DNA from: JBAXLO01 sp037134755 | GTDB lineage: Bacteria > Bacteroidota > Bacteroidia > Bacteroidales > JACABE01 | Reading direction: 5' to 3' | Assembly (NCBI GenBank): GCA_037134755.1 | Contig: JBAXLO010000095.1 | Coordinates: 1 to 16,000, forward strand | DNA length: 16,000 nucleotides | Part shown: one piece after another, positions 1-6,504 of the stretch | Layout: each line of letters opens with the position of its first letter | How positions within the stretch are numbered: the first letter of the stretch is position 1 | Program-made: the position numbers and the translations under genes | Notes under the pieces: generated by a model | Database searches by the model: none | The model's input: the letters and a program-made list of their open reading frames with translations, nothing else | What the model was told of the DNA's origin: nothing

Positions 1-210
1 ATTTGAACTACGATGTTTACACGAGTAAAAGCCCTAGTTGAGATTTGAACTACGATGTTTACACGAGTAAAAGCCCTAGTTGAAATTTGAACTACGATAT
101 TTACACGAATAAATGTCCTAGTTGAAATTCGAACTACGATGTTTACACGTTGCAAAGCCCTAGTTGAAATTTCGACCATGGCATTTACAAATTGCAAAGC
201 CATAGTTGAG
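1..210. repeat. 42-bp tandem repeat array (five units visible, runs off left edge)
   Basis: Five head-to-tail units of exactly 42 bp lie at 1-42, 43-84, 85-126, 127-168 and 169-210, with no unique spacers. Units 1 and 2 are identical except for the last base. Units 3 to 5 diverge progressively, unit 5 most, and similarity stops at about 215, so this is the array's edge. Units 1 to 4 carry AACTA near the left and TAGTT near the right, and units 1 and 2 also have TTTAC-ACGA-GTAAA inside, giving a nested hairpin. Unit 5 instead pairs ATGGC with GCCAT. All three plus frames contain stops in each unit. One minus frame stays open through all five units from an ATG at 203-201 to the window edge, with a 14-residue period (STRAFTRVNIVVQI in units 1 and 2). 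I do not recognise the repeat family and do not claim a gene. Confidence 0.95.
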
Positions 211-494
211 ATTTCATAAACCTAATATCTTTTTAAAGGAACCCATCTAGGTTTTTCAACTATCTATTTTCATTCAAGCGGAAGCTTATTCTGTTTTTAA
301 GAATAGGTATTTATTTAAATAGAAAGCTATTTTAAAAAACCGGATATGATATATACAAGCCAATATTCCTATCTCTGATTTCATACAATATATAATATAA
401 GCATAAGTATGTAATTTTGAAAAACAGAGACTATTTTTAGGTATGTTTTTAACTATTTCTGAAAATAAACAATGATTTCTTTCTAAATAAGATA
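211..494. other. gene-poor AT-rich spacer
   Basis: No gene is supported here. A 6-bp hairpin (AAATAG-AAAG-CTATTT, 317-332) lies about 165 bp downstream of the minus-strand flavodoxin-like gene and could be a weak terminator, but it lacks a clean T-tract. The 71-codon minus-strand open frame at 286-501 overlaps the end of that gene, is low in complexity and matches nothing I know. Confidence 0.5.
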
Positions 495-968
495 TTAACA
501 AAACTTTTCGGCAAACTGAATTACCTTTTCATTATCGATACGACAGACGCTTTCGGTTACATTTGCAACCTTTTTTACCATCAGTTTATCAATAAAATTC
601 ATTTTTTTGAAATTAAATTCACCACCTAAGAAATCAAAAGCTATTGAAGCATCTTTTAAAATTTGTGGATAAGCATCAGCTAATTGTTTTGAGGCTACAT
701 CGCCTTCGAACATACAACTGATATACAAACCTAAACGCTTATTTAATAGCATACCGGCATTCTCTTTGCAGAACTTTTTCATGCGTCTTGGTATTTTGCC
801 CATGTGAATAGAACTACCAATAATGACGTTGTCGTAAAGATTAAGATCAATAGAATAATCGTTTTTTAGATTACGAATATAAACATCTTCTCCTATCCTT
901 GCTTTCAACATGTTTGCAATCTTCTCAGTACAACCATGTTTTGTAATGTATAAAATTAAAGTCTTCAT
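495..968 (-). CDS. HemG-like flavodoxin-domain protein
   Basis: A 157-residue cytoplasmic flavodoxin-fold protein. The start MKTLILYITKHGCTEKIA closely follows the start of the E. coli menaquinone-dependent protoporphyrinogen oxidase HemG, including the FMN phosphate-binding loop (T/S-x-x-G-x-T, about residues 9-14). Further resemblance is seen in VIIGSSIHMGK (about 48-58) and in the FLGGEFNFKKMNFIDKLMVKK segment near 113-133, which matches the HemG pattern GALRYPRYRWYDRFMIK. It is about 20 residues shorter than E. coli HemG. True HemG converts protoporphyrinogen IX to protoporphyrin IX using quinone, but many members of this flavodoxin family in Bacteroidota have no proven substrate, so I give no gene symbol. 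The start at 968 is supported by a TATCTTTG promoter element about 25 bp upstream. There is no haem-synthesis neighbour in the window. Confidence 0.8.
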   Translation of the reverse strand: MKTLILYITKHGCTEKIANMLKARIGEDVYIRNLKNDYSIDLNLYDNVIIGSSIHMGKIPRRMKKFCKENAGMLLNKRLGLYISCMFEGDVASKQLADAYPQILKDASIAFDFLGGEFNFKKMNFIDKLMVKKVANVTESVCRIDNEKVIQFAEKFC

Positions 969-993
969 ATAAATTGGTTAAAAAGAAACATAA

Positions 994-1001
994 CAAAGAT
1001 A
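994..1001 (-). promoter_or_regulatory. -7 promoter element of the flavodoxin-like gene
   Basis: TATCTTTG on the minus strand matches the Bacteroidota -7 consensus TAnnTTTG exactly. It lies 26 bp upstream of the ATG at 968. A -33 TTTG is not evident. Confidence 0.55.
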
Positions 1002-1007
1002 CGAAAT

Positions 1008-1220
1008 AATTATGAATTATGATAAGAAAATTATGATAAGAAAATTATGAATTATGAATGATTGGCAAATAAATTGATGTAATCTATTTTGAATTATATT
1101 GTTAAATAAAATATATTAATTTTATATTAATTAAATTTAGGAAAGAAAATATTTGTTTTGATAAAATTACAAATAAAAAAAATGTTTTCATTCATAATTC
1201 ATAATTCATAATTCGTAATT
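1008..1220. repeat. inverted repeat built from 7-bp repeats
   Basis: In the spacer between the MATE and flavodoxin-like genes, the left side (1008-1061) contains repeated ATTATGA heptamers and two copies of a 14-bp motif TTATGATAAGAAAA. The right side (1188-1220) contains the complementary heptamers ATTCATA. A perfect 19-bp inverted pair is formed by 1043-1061 and 1188-1206, enclosing about 126 bp of very AT-rich sequence. No coding potential is seen inside. It could be a MITE-like remnant, a cruciform-forming spacer, or chance growth of simple repeats. Confidence 0.7.
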
Positions 1221-1223
1221 GTT

Positions 1224-2603
1224 TTATGTAGTTTCGCTTTCTATAATTGCAATATCTTCTTCTTTGGGTTGATATTTTACAACAACTTTTTTCTTCCATC
1301 TACCTGTTCTATAATAAGTGTACGACAAAACTAAACCTACAGCCCAGCCAATAGGGATAGCCCACCAGATGCCATTAACACCTATGCCACGAGAAAGGAA
1401 ATATGCTACAGGAATACGAACAAACCATAAGGCTAACAACGTAATAAACATAGGAATCAAGGTGTCGCCGGCACCACGCATAACCCCTCCGGTTACAAAC
1501 ATGGCAGTGAATAAAACATAAAAGGTACATACAATAACTAAATAATTATAACCAATATTAATTACATTAATATCAGGCGTAAATGCATGCATAATACTTT
1601 TACCAAAAAGAACAACAATAATAGTTACAGCTATCGAAAGGATTGAAGTCATTATTAAAGTAGCAATAAACCCTTTCTTAACTCTATCGGGTTTATTGGC
1701 ACCCAAATTTTGACCAACAAATGAGGAAAGAGCTCCTGCAAAGTTCATAGCAGGCAAGGATGCAAACGAATCAATACGACCGGCAACTGTAAAAGCAGCA
1801 ATAGTTTCGACCCCAAAAGGATTGACAATCCGATTTAATGCAAGCATACCCAGGGAAACAAATGTTTGTTGCAAACCTGTAGGTAAGCCAATCTTAAGGC
1901 TTTTCTTAAAGATATCTTTGTCGAACTGAAGTTTACGAATCCTAAGTTTAACTATTTCATCGTATTTATTAACATAGATAATCATTGTTAGAAAGGCTCC
2001 ACCTTGAGAAATAATTGTAGAAAGTGCCGCTCCTTCAACACCAAATTTAAAGACTCTAATAAATAACAAATCAAAAACAATGTTAGTAAGATTAGCAATT
2101 ATCAAGAAATATAAAGGGGTTTTGGAATCACCAATACCACGTAAAGCAGAACTTGTTCCATTAAAACCAAAGAAGAAAATCAAGCCTAAAAGGTATATGT
2201 TAAGATAAGATTTAGCCATCGGGATAATTTCTTCGGGCAAATGAATTAAACGAAGGATAAATTCACTAAAAGTAATGCCCAAAAACGAAATAATAATAGC
2301 TGCTCCAAAGAGGAAAATATACATCGTATCAATAGTCTTCCTTACTTTATCAATATCTTTAGCTCCATAGTATTGCGAAATGATAACCGAAGAGCCTATA
2401 CCAATACCAACTATCAAAGAAATAAGCAAGAAAATAATAGGAAAGGAAGCACCAACAGCAGCAAGCGCTTTTGGTCCCAGATAATTGCCAACAATAATAC
2501 TGTTTACAATACTGTATAATTGCTGAAAAACATTGCCAAACAACATTGGTAATGCAAATCTAAGTATCAGTTTACGTTCATTCCCTACAGTAAGGTCAGC
2601 CAT
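1224..2603 (-). CDS. MATE family multidrug/sodium (or proton) antiporter
   Basis: A 459-residue polytopic inner-membrane protein, the normal length for the MATE family, with about twelve hydrophobic segments. Typical family features are the N-terminal FQQLYSIVNSIIVGNYLG segment (about 26-43) and the two symmetry-related loops ALRGIGDSKTPLYF (about 152-165) and VMRGAGDTLIPMFI in the second half. Family members export cationic drugs or metabolites in exchange for Na+ or H+, but the sequence does not reveal the substrate. It ends with a charged cytoplasmic tail rich in lysine and glutamate. The ATG at 2603 sits just downstream of a TACATTTG promoter element, and the gene is divergent from the PfkB kinase. 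No clear terminator separates it from the flavodoxin-like gene 255 bp downstream. Confidence 0.93.
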   Translation of the reverse strand: MADLTVGNERKLILRFALPMLFGNVFQQLYSIVNSIIVGNYLGPKALAAVGASFPIIFLLISLIVGIGIGSSVIISQYYGAKDIDKVRKTIDTMYIFLFGAAIIISFLGITFSEFILRLIHLPEEIIPMAKSYLNIYLLGLIFFFGFNGTSSALRGIGDSKTPLYFLIIANLTNIVFDLLFIRVFKFGVEGAALSTIISQGGAFLTMIIYVNKYDEIVKLRIRKLQFDKDIFKKSLKIGLPTGLQQTFVSLGMLALNRIVNPFGVETIAAFTVAGRIDSFASLPAMNFAGALSSFVGQNLGANKPDRVKKGFIATLIMTSILSIAVTIIVVLFGKSIMHAFTPDINVINIGYNYLVIVCTFYVLFTAMFVTGGVMRGAGDTLIPMFITLLALWFVRIPVAYFLSRGIGVNGIWWAIPIGWAVGLVLSYTYYRTGRWKKKVVVKYQPKEEDIAIIESETT

Positions 2604-2619
2604 TAAATTTAATTTTTGG

Positions 2620-2627
2620 CAAATGTA
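2620..2627 (-). promoter_or_regulatory. -7 promoter element of the MATE gene
   Basis: TACATTTG on the minus strand matches TAnnTTTG. It lies 17 bp upstream of the ATG at 2603, implying a very short leader. It is divergent from the kinase promoter about 35 bp away. Confidence 0.5.
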
Positions 2628-2661
2628 CTAATTATATTAATGAATTAACAATAATAAATTA

Positions 2662-2669
2662 TAAATTTG
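2662..2669 (+). promoter_or_regulatory. -7 promoter element of the PfkB kinase gene
   Basis: TAAATTTG matches TAnnTTTG and lies 27 bp upstream of the ATG at 2696. I see no convincing -33 TTTG. Confidence 0.5.
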
Positions 2670-2695
2670 CAAAGTCATATTTATAAAATAAAATT

Positions 2696-3613
2696 ATGAG
2701 TAAAATATATACTATTGGTGAAAGTTTATTAGATATTATTTTTAAGAATAAGCAACCAATTACTGCTAAAGCAGGAGGTTCGATGTTGAACTCTGCAATT
2801 TCACTAGGTAGATTAAATATGGATGTTTCGCATATAACTGAAATAGGAAAAGATGAAGCAGGTAATCTTATTGATGAGTTTTTACAAATTAATAATGTTA
2901 AAACTACAAATATCACAAGTTATAATCACATTAAAACTACTTTGGCTCTTGCTTTCTTAGATAACAACAACAATGCGAGTTATTCTTTTTATAAAGACAA
3001 TCCCAATGAAAGATTTCTAAATATTCCTGAATTTAATGAGAATGATATTCTTTTATTTGGTTCTATTTATGCGATCACTAAGGAATTAAGAAATACTATT
3101 GTTGAGATTTTAAGTGCTGCAAAACAAGCCCAAACAATTATTATTTATGATCCTAACTTTAGAAAGAATCATTTAAATGAGCTGAATGAAGTTGAAGATT
3201 TTATTGATGAAAATATAAGTTATGCTTCTATAGTTAAGGCATCTGATGAAGATATTGAAAATATATTTGGCATCACTAATATGACGGAAGCTTACAATAT
3301 AATTAAGAAAGCCGGATGCAAAAATCTTATCATTACTGAGAATAAAAAGGGTGTTCGTTTATTTACTAAGAATATTATTAAACATTATGATGTTCCCGAA
3401 ATCAATCCTGTAAGCACTATAGGAGCGGGGGATTCGTTTAATGCAGGGCTAATTTATGCAATAAATAAACTGTCTATAACTAATTTAGATGTTAATAATA
3501 TAGATATTCTCTTATGGGATAAGATTATTGAAATGGGAATAGCATTTGCTACAGATGTATGTTTGAGTTATGATAATTATATTTCGGATAAGATTGTTGC
3601 AACTATCAATTAA
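2696..3613 (+). CDS. PfkB family carbohydrate kinase
   Basis: A 305-residue ribokinase-fold kinase that transfers phosphate from ATP to a sugar or nucleoside hydroxyl. The N-terminal family signature is seen as AGGSMLNSAISLGRL (26-40), and the C-terminal signature as STIGAGDSFNAG (240-251), with D246 as the expected catalytic base and GAGD forming the anion hole. YDPNFRKNHL (151-160) is the usual DxNxR segment of fructokinase-like members. Overall it resembles Bacteroidota proteins annotated as fructokinase or carbohydrate kinase, but the substrate cannot be assigned from sequence alone. The ATG at 2696 follows a TAAATTTG promoter element at a sensible distance. The stop codon lies inside the end of the convergent phosphatase gene, with an 8-bp overlap. 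Kinase and phosphatase being neighbours does not show a shared pathway. Confidence 0.92.
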   Translation: MSKIYTIGESLLDIIFKNKQPITAKAGGSMLNSAISLGRLNMDVSHITEIGKDEAGNLIDEFLQINNVKTTNITSYNHIKTTLALAFLDNNNNASYSFYKDNPNERFLNIPEFNENDILLFGSIYAITKELRNTIVEILSAAKQAQTIIIYDPNFRKNHLNELNEVEDFIDENISYASIVKASDEDIENIFGITNMTEAYNIIKKAGCKNLIITENKKGVRLFTKNIIKHYDVPEINPVSTIGAGDSFNAGLIYAINKLSITNLDVNNIDILLWDKIIEMGIAFATDVCLSYDNYISDKIVATIN

Positions 3614-4397
3614 AATTACTCTTTATAAGTTCAGTAAAAGCATCGTTCATATTCTTATTACAACTTATAATTTCCTTTCCAAAGATATAATTATCTCCAC
3701 CTGAGAAATCAGTGTTAATACCACCGGCTTGCTGAACAATAAAAGCACCTGCCGCTACATCCCATGGACGTAATCCATATTCATAAAAAGCTTCGAATCT
3801 GCCACAAGCAACATAAGCCAAATCAACAGCAGCGGAACCTAATCGACGTAAGCCTCTAGAGTTTTGCAATAGATAAGTAAATATATTCATGTAATCACCC
3901 AAACGAGAATAATCGTAATATGGAAAACCTGTTGCTATTAAACTATCATTGATATCAGCAGTTTCTGACACCTTAATAATAGATTCATTTAGAAAAGCAG
4001 CTCCCCCTTTCCAAGCATAGAAGCATTCTTTGAGATTTATCTCATACACAACTCCAACTACAATCTCATCATTCTGCTTTAATGCAATACTAATCGCATA
4101 AAGCGGAATACTATGAATGAAATTTGTGGTGCCATCCAAAGGATCAATTATCCAGTTAAACTCTTCACCAACTTTCGTTGAAGTACCTTCTTCAGCAATA
4201 AAACCTGCACTGGGAATTAGTTTAGATAATTCAACTATAAGCATCCTTTCAGATACCTTATCAACATAAGTAACAAAGTCGTGCTTACCTTTTGTTTCAA
4301 TATTATCATTAGTGATCTTATGATTTTCATTAATAATAAAGTCACCTACAGTTTTGCAAATAGCTGTAACCTTTATACAAACATCCTTATAGTCCAT
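3606..4397 (-). CDS. inositol monophosphatase family protein
   Basis: A 263-residue Mg2+-dependent sugar-phosphate phosphatase of the inositol monophosphatase (SuhB-like) family, at the usual length. The metal ligands are visible: E69-E70 in AEEGTS, the first signature IIDPLDGTTNFIHSIP with D85 and D88 (83-98), and the second signature PWDVAAGAFIVQQAGG with D213 (211-226). The family acts on inositol-1-phosphate and other small phosphate monoesters; some members work on 3'-phosphoadenosine 5'-phosphate, but this sequence is closer to the SuhB type. It has its own TATCTTTG promoter element and is probably transcribed alone. It overlaps the convergent PfkB kinase by 8 bp at the 3' end. Confidence 0.93.
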   Translation of the reverse strand: MDYKDVCIKVTAICKTVGDFIINENHKITNDNIETKGKHDFVTYVDKVSERMLIVELSKLIPSAGFIAEEGTSTKVGEEFNWIIDPLDGTTNFIHSIPLYAISIALKQNDEIVVGVVYEINLKECFYAWKGGAAFLNESIIKVSETADINDSLIATGFPYYDYSRLGDYMNIFTYLLQNSRGLRRLGSAAVDLAYVACGRFEAFYEYGLRPWDVAAGAFIVQQAGGINTDFSGGDNYIFGKEIISCNKNMNDAFTELIKSNFN

Positions 4398-4412
4398 GAT
4401 TAGATTTTTTTA

Positions 4413-4420
4413 CAAAGATA
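4413..4420 (-). promoter_or_regulatory. -7 promoter element of the IMPase-family gene
   Basis: TATCTTTG on the minus strand matches TAnnTTTG exactly and lies 16 bp upstream of the ATG at 4397. Confidence 0.55.
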
Positions 4421-4470
4421 GGTTAAATATGAAAAGAAATTAAAATATAATGAATAACCTATAAATTTAA

Positions 4471-5169
4471 TTACCCAACTTTACTAATTTTATTCAATTT
4501 CTCAGAATCTATAATAATAATATGTTTACCTGCAACTTCAATTATACCTTCATTATGAAACTTTCGTAATGTATTTATAACATTTTCTTTTGAACAACCT
4601 ACAAACTCTGCAAATTCCTGACGAGATAAGTTTAAAGTAAAGGTTTCGCTTTCATAAATAGTACGTGAAAGATATAATAATATCTCAGCTATGCGACCAT
4701 TTACTTGTTTATGAGCTAAACTTATAAAATTAAAGACTGATGTTTTAAACATTCCCGAAACCAGTTCTAAAACTTTCATAGTAAAATTACTATTATTGAG
4801 AGCTATGGTTTTAAGCTTTTCAACATCTATCAAATAACCTTCACAATCCTCGATAGCAGTTATCGAAAAGATATTTGTATTATCATAAAAGATATTAGCA
4901 CCGCCCAATATAGAGGGAGCTTTAGCAATGGTTAATATCAAATTCTTTCCACTGCCATCCTGATAATTGAACTTTACCATTCCTTTAGTTATAAAAACTA
5001 AATGAGTGGTTTTCATCCCCTGTTTCAGTAAAACTTCTCCTTTATTAAACCGTAAAATTACTGAATTATCATACAATTGTTCAAATTCTTCTTCAGTTAT
5101 ATACTGACTACTTATTAATTTTAATAAATTCTTATCAGAATTTATTAGGTTTTCGTCTGTGCTTATCAT
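4471..5169 (-). CDS. Crp/Fnr family transcriptional regulator
   Basis: A 232-residue one-component regulator. Residues about 24-140 form the cyclic-nucleotide-binding beta-roll (RFNKGEVLLKQGMKTTHLVFITKG is the recognisable start, 40-63), and residues about 157-215 form the winged helix-turn-helix, with LSRQEFAEFVGCSKENVINT (181-200) as the recognition region. Only two cysteines are present (C109 and C192), so it has no FNR-type Fe-S cluster. The phosphate-binding segment of true CRP is replaced by LGGANIFYDNTNIF, so cAMP binding is unlikely. The effector is unknown. It is divergent from cysteine dioxygenase and shares a 217-bp intergenic region with it, making that gene a natural candidate target, but this is inference. 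A palindrome next to its own promoter suggests autoregulation. Confidence 0.92.
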   Translation of the reverse strand: MISTDENLINSDKNLLKLISSQYITEEEFEQLYDNSVILRFNKGEVLLKQGMKTTHLVFITKGMVKFNYQDGSGKNLILTIAKAPSILGGANIFYDNTNIFSITAIEDCEGYLIDVEKLKTIALNNSNFTMKVLELVSGMFKTSVFNFISLAHKQVNGRIAEILLYLSRTIYESETFTLNLSRQEFAEFVGCSKENVINTLRKFHNEGIIEVAGKHIIIIDSEKLNKISKVG

Positions 5170-5176
5170 TTGCGTA

Positions 5177-5207
5177 CAAAATTACACTATTATTTCATTA
5201 TAAAAAA
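5177..5207 (-). promoter_or_regulatory. promoter of the Crp/Fnr-type regulator
   Basis: On the minus strand TAATTTTG (5177-5184) matches the -7 consensus, and TTTT (5204-5207) sits exactly 19 bp upstream where TTTG is expected. The element is only 7 bp from the ATG at 5169, so the transcript would be leaderless or nearly so if this promoter is used. Confidence 0.5.
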
Positions 5208-5219
5208 TGTAATATTTCA
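5208..5219. promoter_or_regulatory. candidate Crp/Fnr-type operator palindrome
   Basis: TGTAATATTTCA is an imperfect palindrome (10 of 12 positions symmetric), with TG and CA ends like Crp/Fnr-family half-sites. It abuts the -33 position of the regulator's own promoter and lies about 80 bp upstream of the cysteine dioxygenase -7 element. The role is inferred and chance is possible in such AT-rich DNA. Confidence 0.25.
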
Positions 5220-5297
5220 CTTTTTTAGATGAATTCTATCATCTTATTAGATATTATATCCCACATAAATTATAACAATTACAACATAGAGATGACT

Positions 5298-5305
5298 TAA
5301 TTTTG
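5298..5305 (+). promoter_or_regulatory. -7 promoter element of the cysteine dioxygenase gene
   Basis: TAATTTTG matches TAnnTTTG. It predicts a 5' leader of about 75 nt before the ATG at 5387, longer than for most genes in this window. No -33 TTTG is evident. Confidence 0.5.
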
Positions 5306-5386
5306 CAAACTATTATTTAAGGCTAGTTATAAAAAATTATTAATCCAAACATTCAAATACAAAAATTAATTAATATTTTAAGAAAT

Positions 5387-5935
5387 ATGAAATTTAAAGA
5401 AAAAGTCGCTCAAATTGAACAGCTTTTTAATGCTGCTAAAGATAAAATTAAAGAACCTGCTGATTTCAAAGCTATACTTGAACAATTTACTTTTGATATA
5501 AATGATGTTGAAGAACATCTTTTGTTTCCCGAAAACCTACTTTATGGTAGAAAATGTGCGTATCGTTCCAATAATTTCGAAATAATAGTTATGAATTGGA
5601 AGCCAATGCAAAGCAGCAATATACATGATCATGGCAATTCTTTTGGATGTGTATATTCGGTAACAGGAAATGCTAATAATATTTTATACAACAATAATTT
5701 GGAACAGATTGCAAGTATTCCGCTTGTTAATAATACTATTGCCGAAGTGCCAAAAGGTATATATCATGCAATTGAAAATAATAACAAGGATTTTGCTGTT
5801 TCTATTCATTTTTATGCACCTCCTATGAACGGGATGAATGTTATAGATAAAGAAAATAAAGAAGAAAGCTATTTTGTAACTAATGAATGTGGAGCATGGA
5901 ATCCTGATTTAGTTGAAATAGCAAGTGAATGTTAA
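5387..5935 (+). CDS. cysteine dioxygenase family protein
   Basis: A 182-residue cupin of the cysteine dioxygenase type I family, which oxidises L-cysteine with O2 to cysteine sulfinate using one ferrous iron. The three iron-binding histidines are visible: H80 and H82 in SNIHDHGNS, and H127 in PKGIYHAIE. The catalytic H-x-Y pair is present as H141 and Y143 in SIHFYAPPM, equivalent to H155 and Y157 of the mammalian enzyme. The position of mammalian Cys93, which crosslinks to Tyr157, appears to be G87, as is common in bacterial members, with a cysteine (C88) in the next position. Thiol dioxygenases for 3-mercaptopropionate are close relatives, so the substrate is likely but not certain to be cysteine. 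It is divergent from a Crp/Fnr-type regulator and probably monocistronic. Confidence 0.9.
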   Translation: MKFKEKVAQIEQLFNAAKDKIKEPADFKAILEQFTFDINDVEEHLLFPENLLYGRKCAYRSNNFEIIVMNWKPMQSSNIHDHGNSFGCVYSVTGNANNILYNNNLEQIASIPLVNNTIAEVPKGIYHAIENNNKDFAVSIHFYAPPMNGMNVIDKENKEESYFVTNECGAWNPDLVEIASEC

Positions 5936-6118
5936 TTATGTAAATTCGATTTAAAGGGAATACGATTTCAAGTATATTTATCAAATACTATAAATATTCT
6001 GCTTTTAAAAGTTTACACTAATAAATAAATATAAAGAATAATTAATTTAATAAACCTTATTTTCATTATCAAATAGAGTTTCTAGGTAATAATAAAACAA
6101 AAATAGTGGACTGTTTTT

Positions 6119-6145
6119 AAGCTTTAGACTCTAAAGCTTCATTTT
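6119..6145 (+). terminator. possible hairpin terminator downstream of cysteine dioxygenase
   Basis: Perfect 10-bp arms AAGCTTTAGA (6119-6128) and TCTAAAGCTT (6130-6139) are separated by a single base, and are followed by CATTTTTG. The T-tract and low-GC stem make it a weak-to-moderate plus-strand terminator, 184 bp after the gene it would serve. A DNA palindrome bound by a protein is an alternative. The spacer 5936-6118 otherwise shows nothing I can identify. Confidence 0.4.
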
Positions 6146-6267
6146 TGATTTATCGGCATCAAAATGTGTTTAATTGCAATAAAACAGCGTATTACAACAT
6201 TAAAATTCATCAGCAACCTTAGCCTTTTATTCGATTTAGGGTAAAAATAGCAAAATTAAGCCTTTTG

Positions 6268-6372
6268 GAGATAGCTCTAAGTGGTTTAGAGATACCTCCG
6301 AAGAGTTTAGAGATAGCTCAAAACGATTTAGAGCTTCCTCTAAGAGGCTTAGAGCTTCCTGCGAATGGCTAT
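6268..6372. repeat. 21-bp imperfect tandem repeat (five units)
   Basis: Units start at 6268, 6289, 6310, 6331 and 6352, each exactly 21 bp. They share GAG at the start (GAGATA or GAGCTT), a CT-rich second part and TTA at the end; the last unit is degenerate. Several units hold small palindromes, such as CTCTAA-GTGG-TTTAGAG and CCTCTAAGAGG. Two plus-strand frames remain open, giving heptads such as LEIPPKS and SSKRFRA, but neither open frame has an ATG between its upstream stop (6220-6222 or 6237-6239) and the repeats, so I do not call a gene. The motifs TTTAGAG and GAGCTT recur in the hairpin at 6119-6139. Confidence 0.85.
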
Positions 6373-6504
6373 AATTTAAATCAATGCAAAATATAATGAG
6401 TAATTTTGAAAGAAAAATGAGTTCCTTTCGATTATTAAGTTCTGCTACTTGAAATCAAAGTATATTTTTATGGGAAGTTAATGTATTTCTTATGTTCTTA
6501 TATT

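Noticed and set aside
1..210. CRISPR array
   Set aside because: The whole 42-bp unit is repeated with no unique spacer between copies, and no cas gene is present.
286..501. 71-codon minus-strand open frame as a gene
   Set aside because: Low-complexity AT-rich frame overlapping the end of the flavodoxin-like gene, with no recognisable motif and no promoter of its own.
4471..5169. Oxygen-sensing FNR proper
   Set aside because: Only two cysteines (C109 and C192) are present, in the wrong places for a 4Fe-4S cluster.
5227..5244. Second operator candidate AGATG-N8-CATCT in the regulator/cysteine dioxygenase intergenic region
   Set aside because: Only 5-bp arms, which are expected by chance in a region of this size and composition.
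6223..6393. Small repeat protein encoded on the plus strand across the 21-bp array (LEIPPKS-type heptads)
   Set aside because: No ATG lies between the upstream in-frame stop and the repeats, and a second frame is open as well, so openness has little meaning here.
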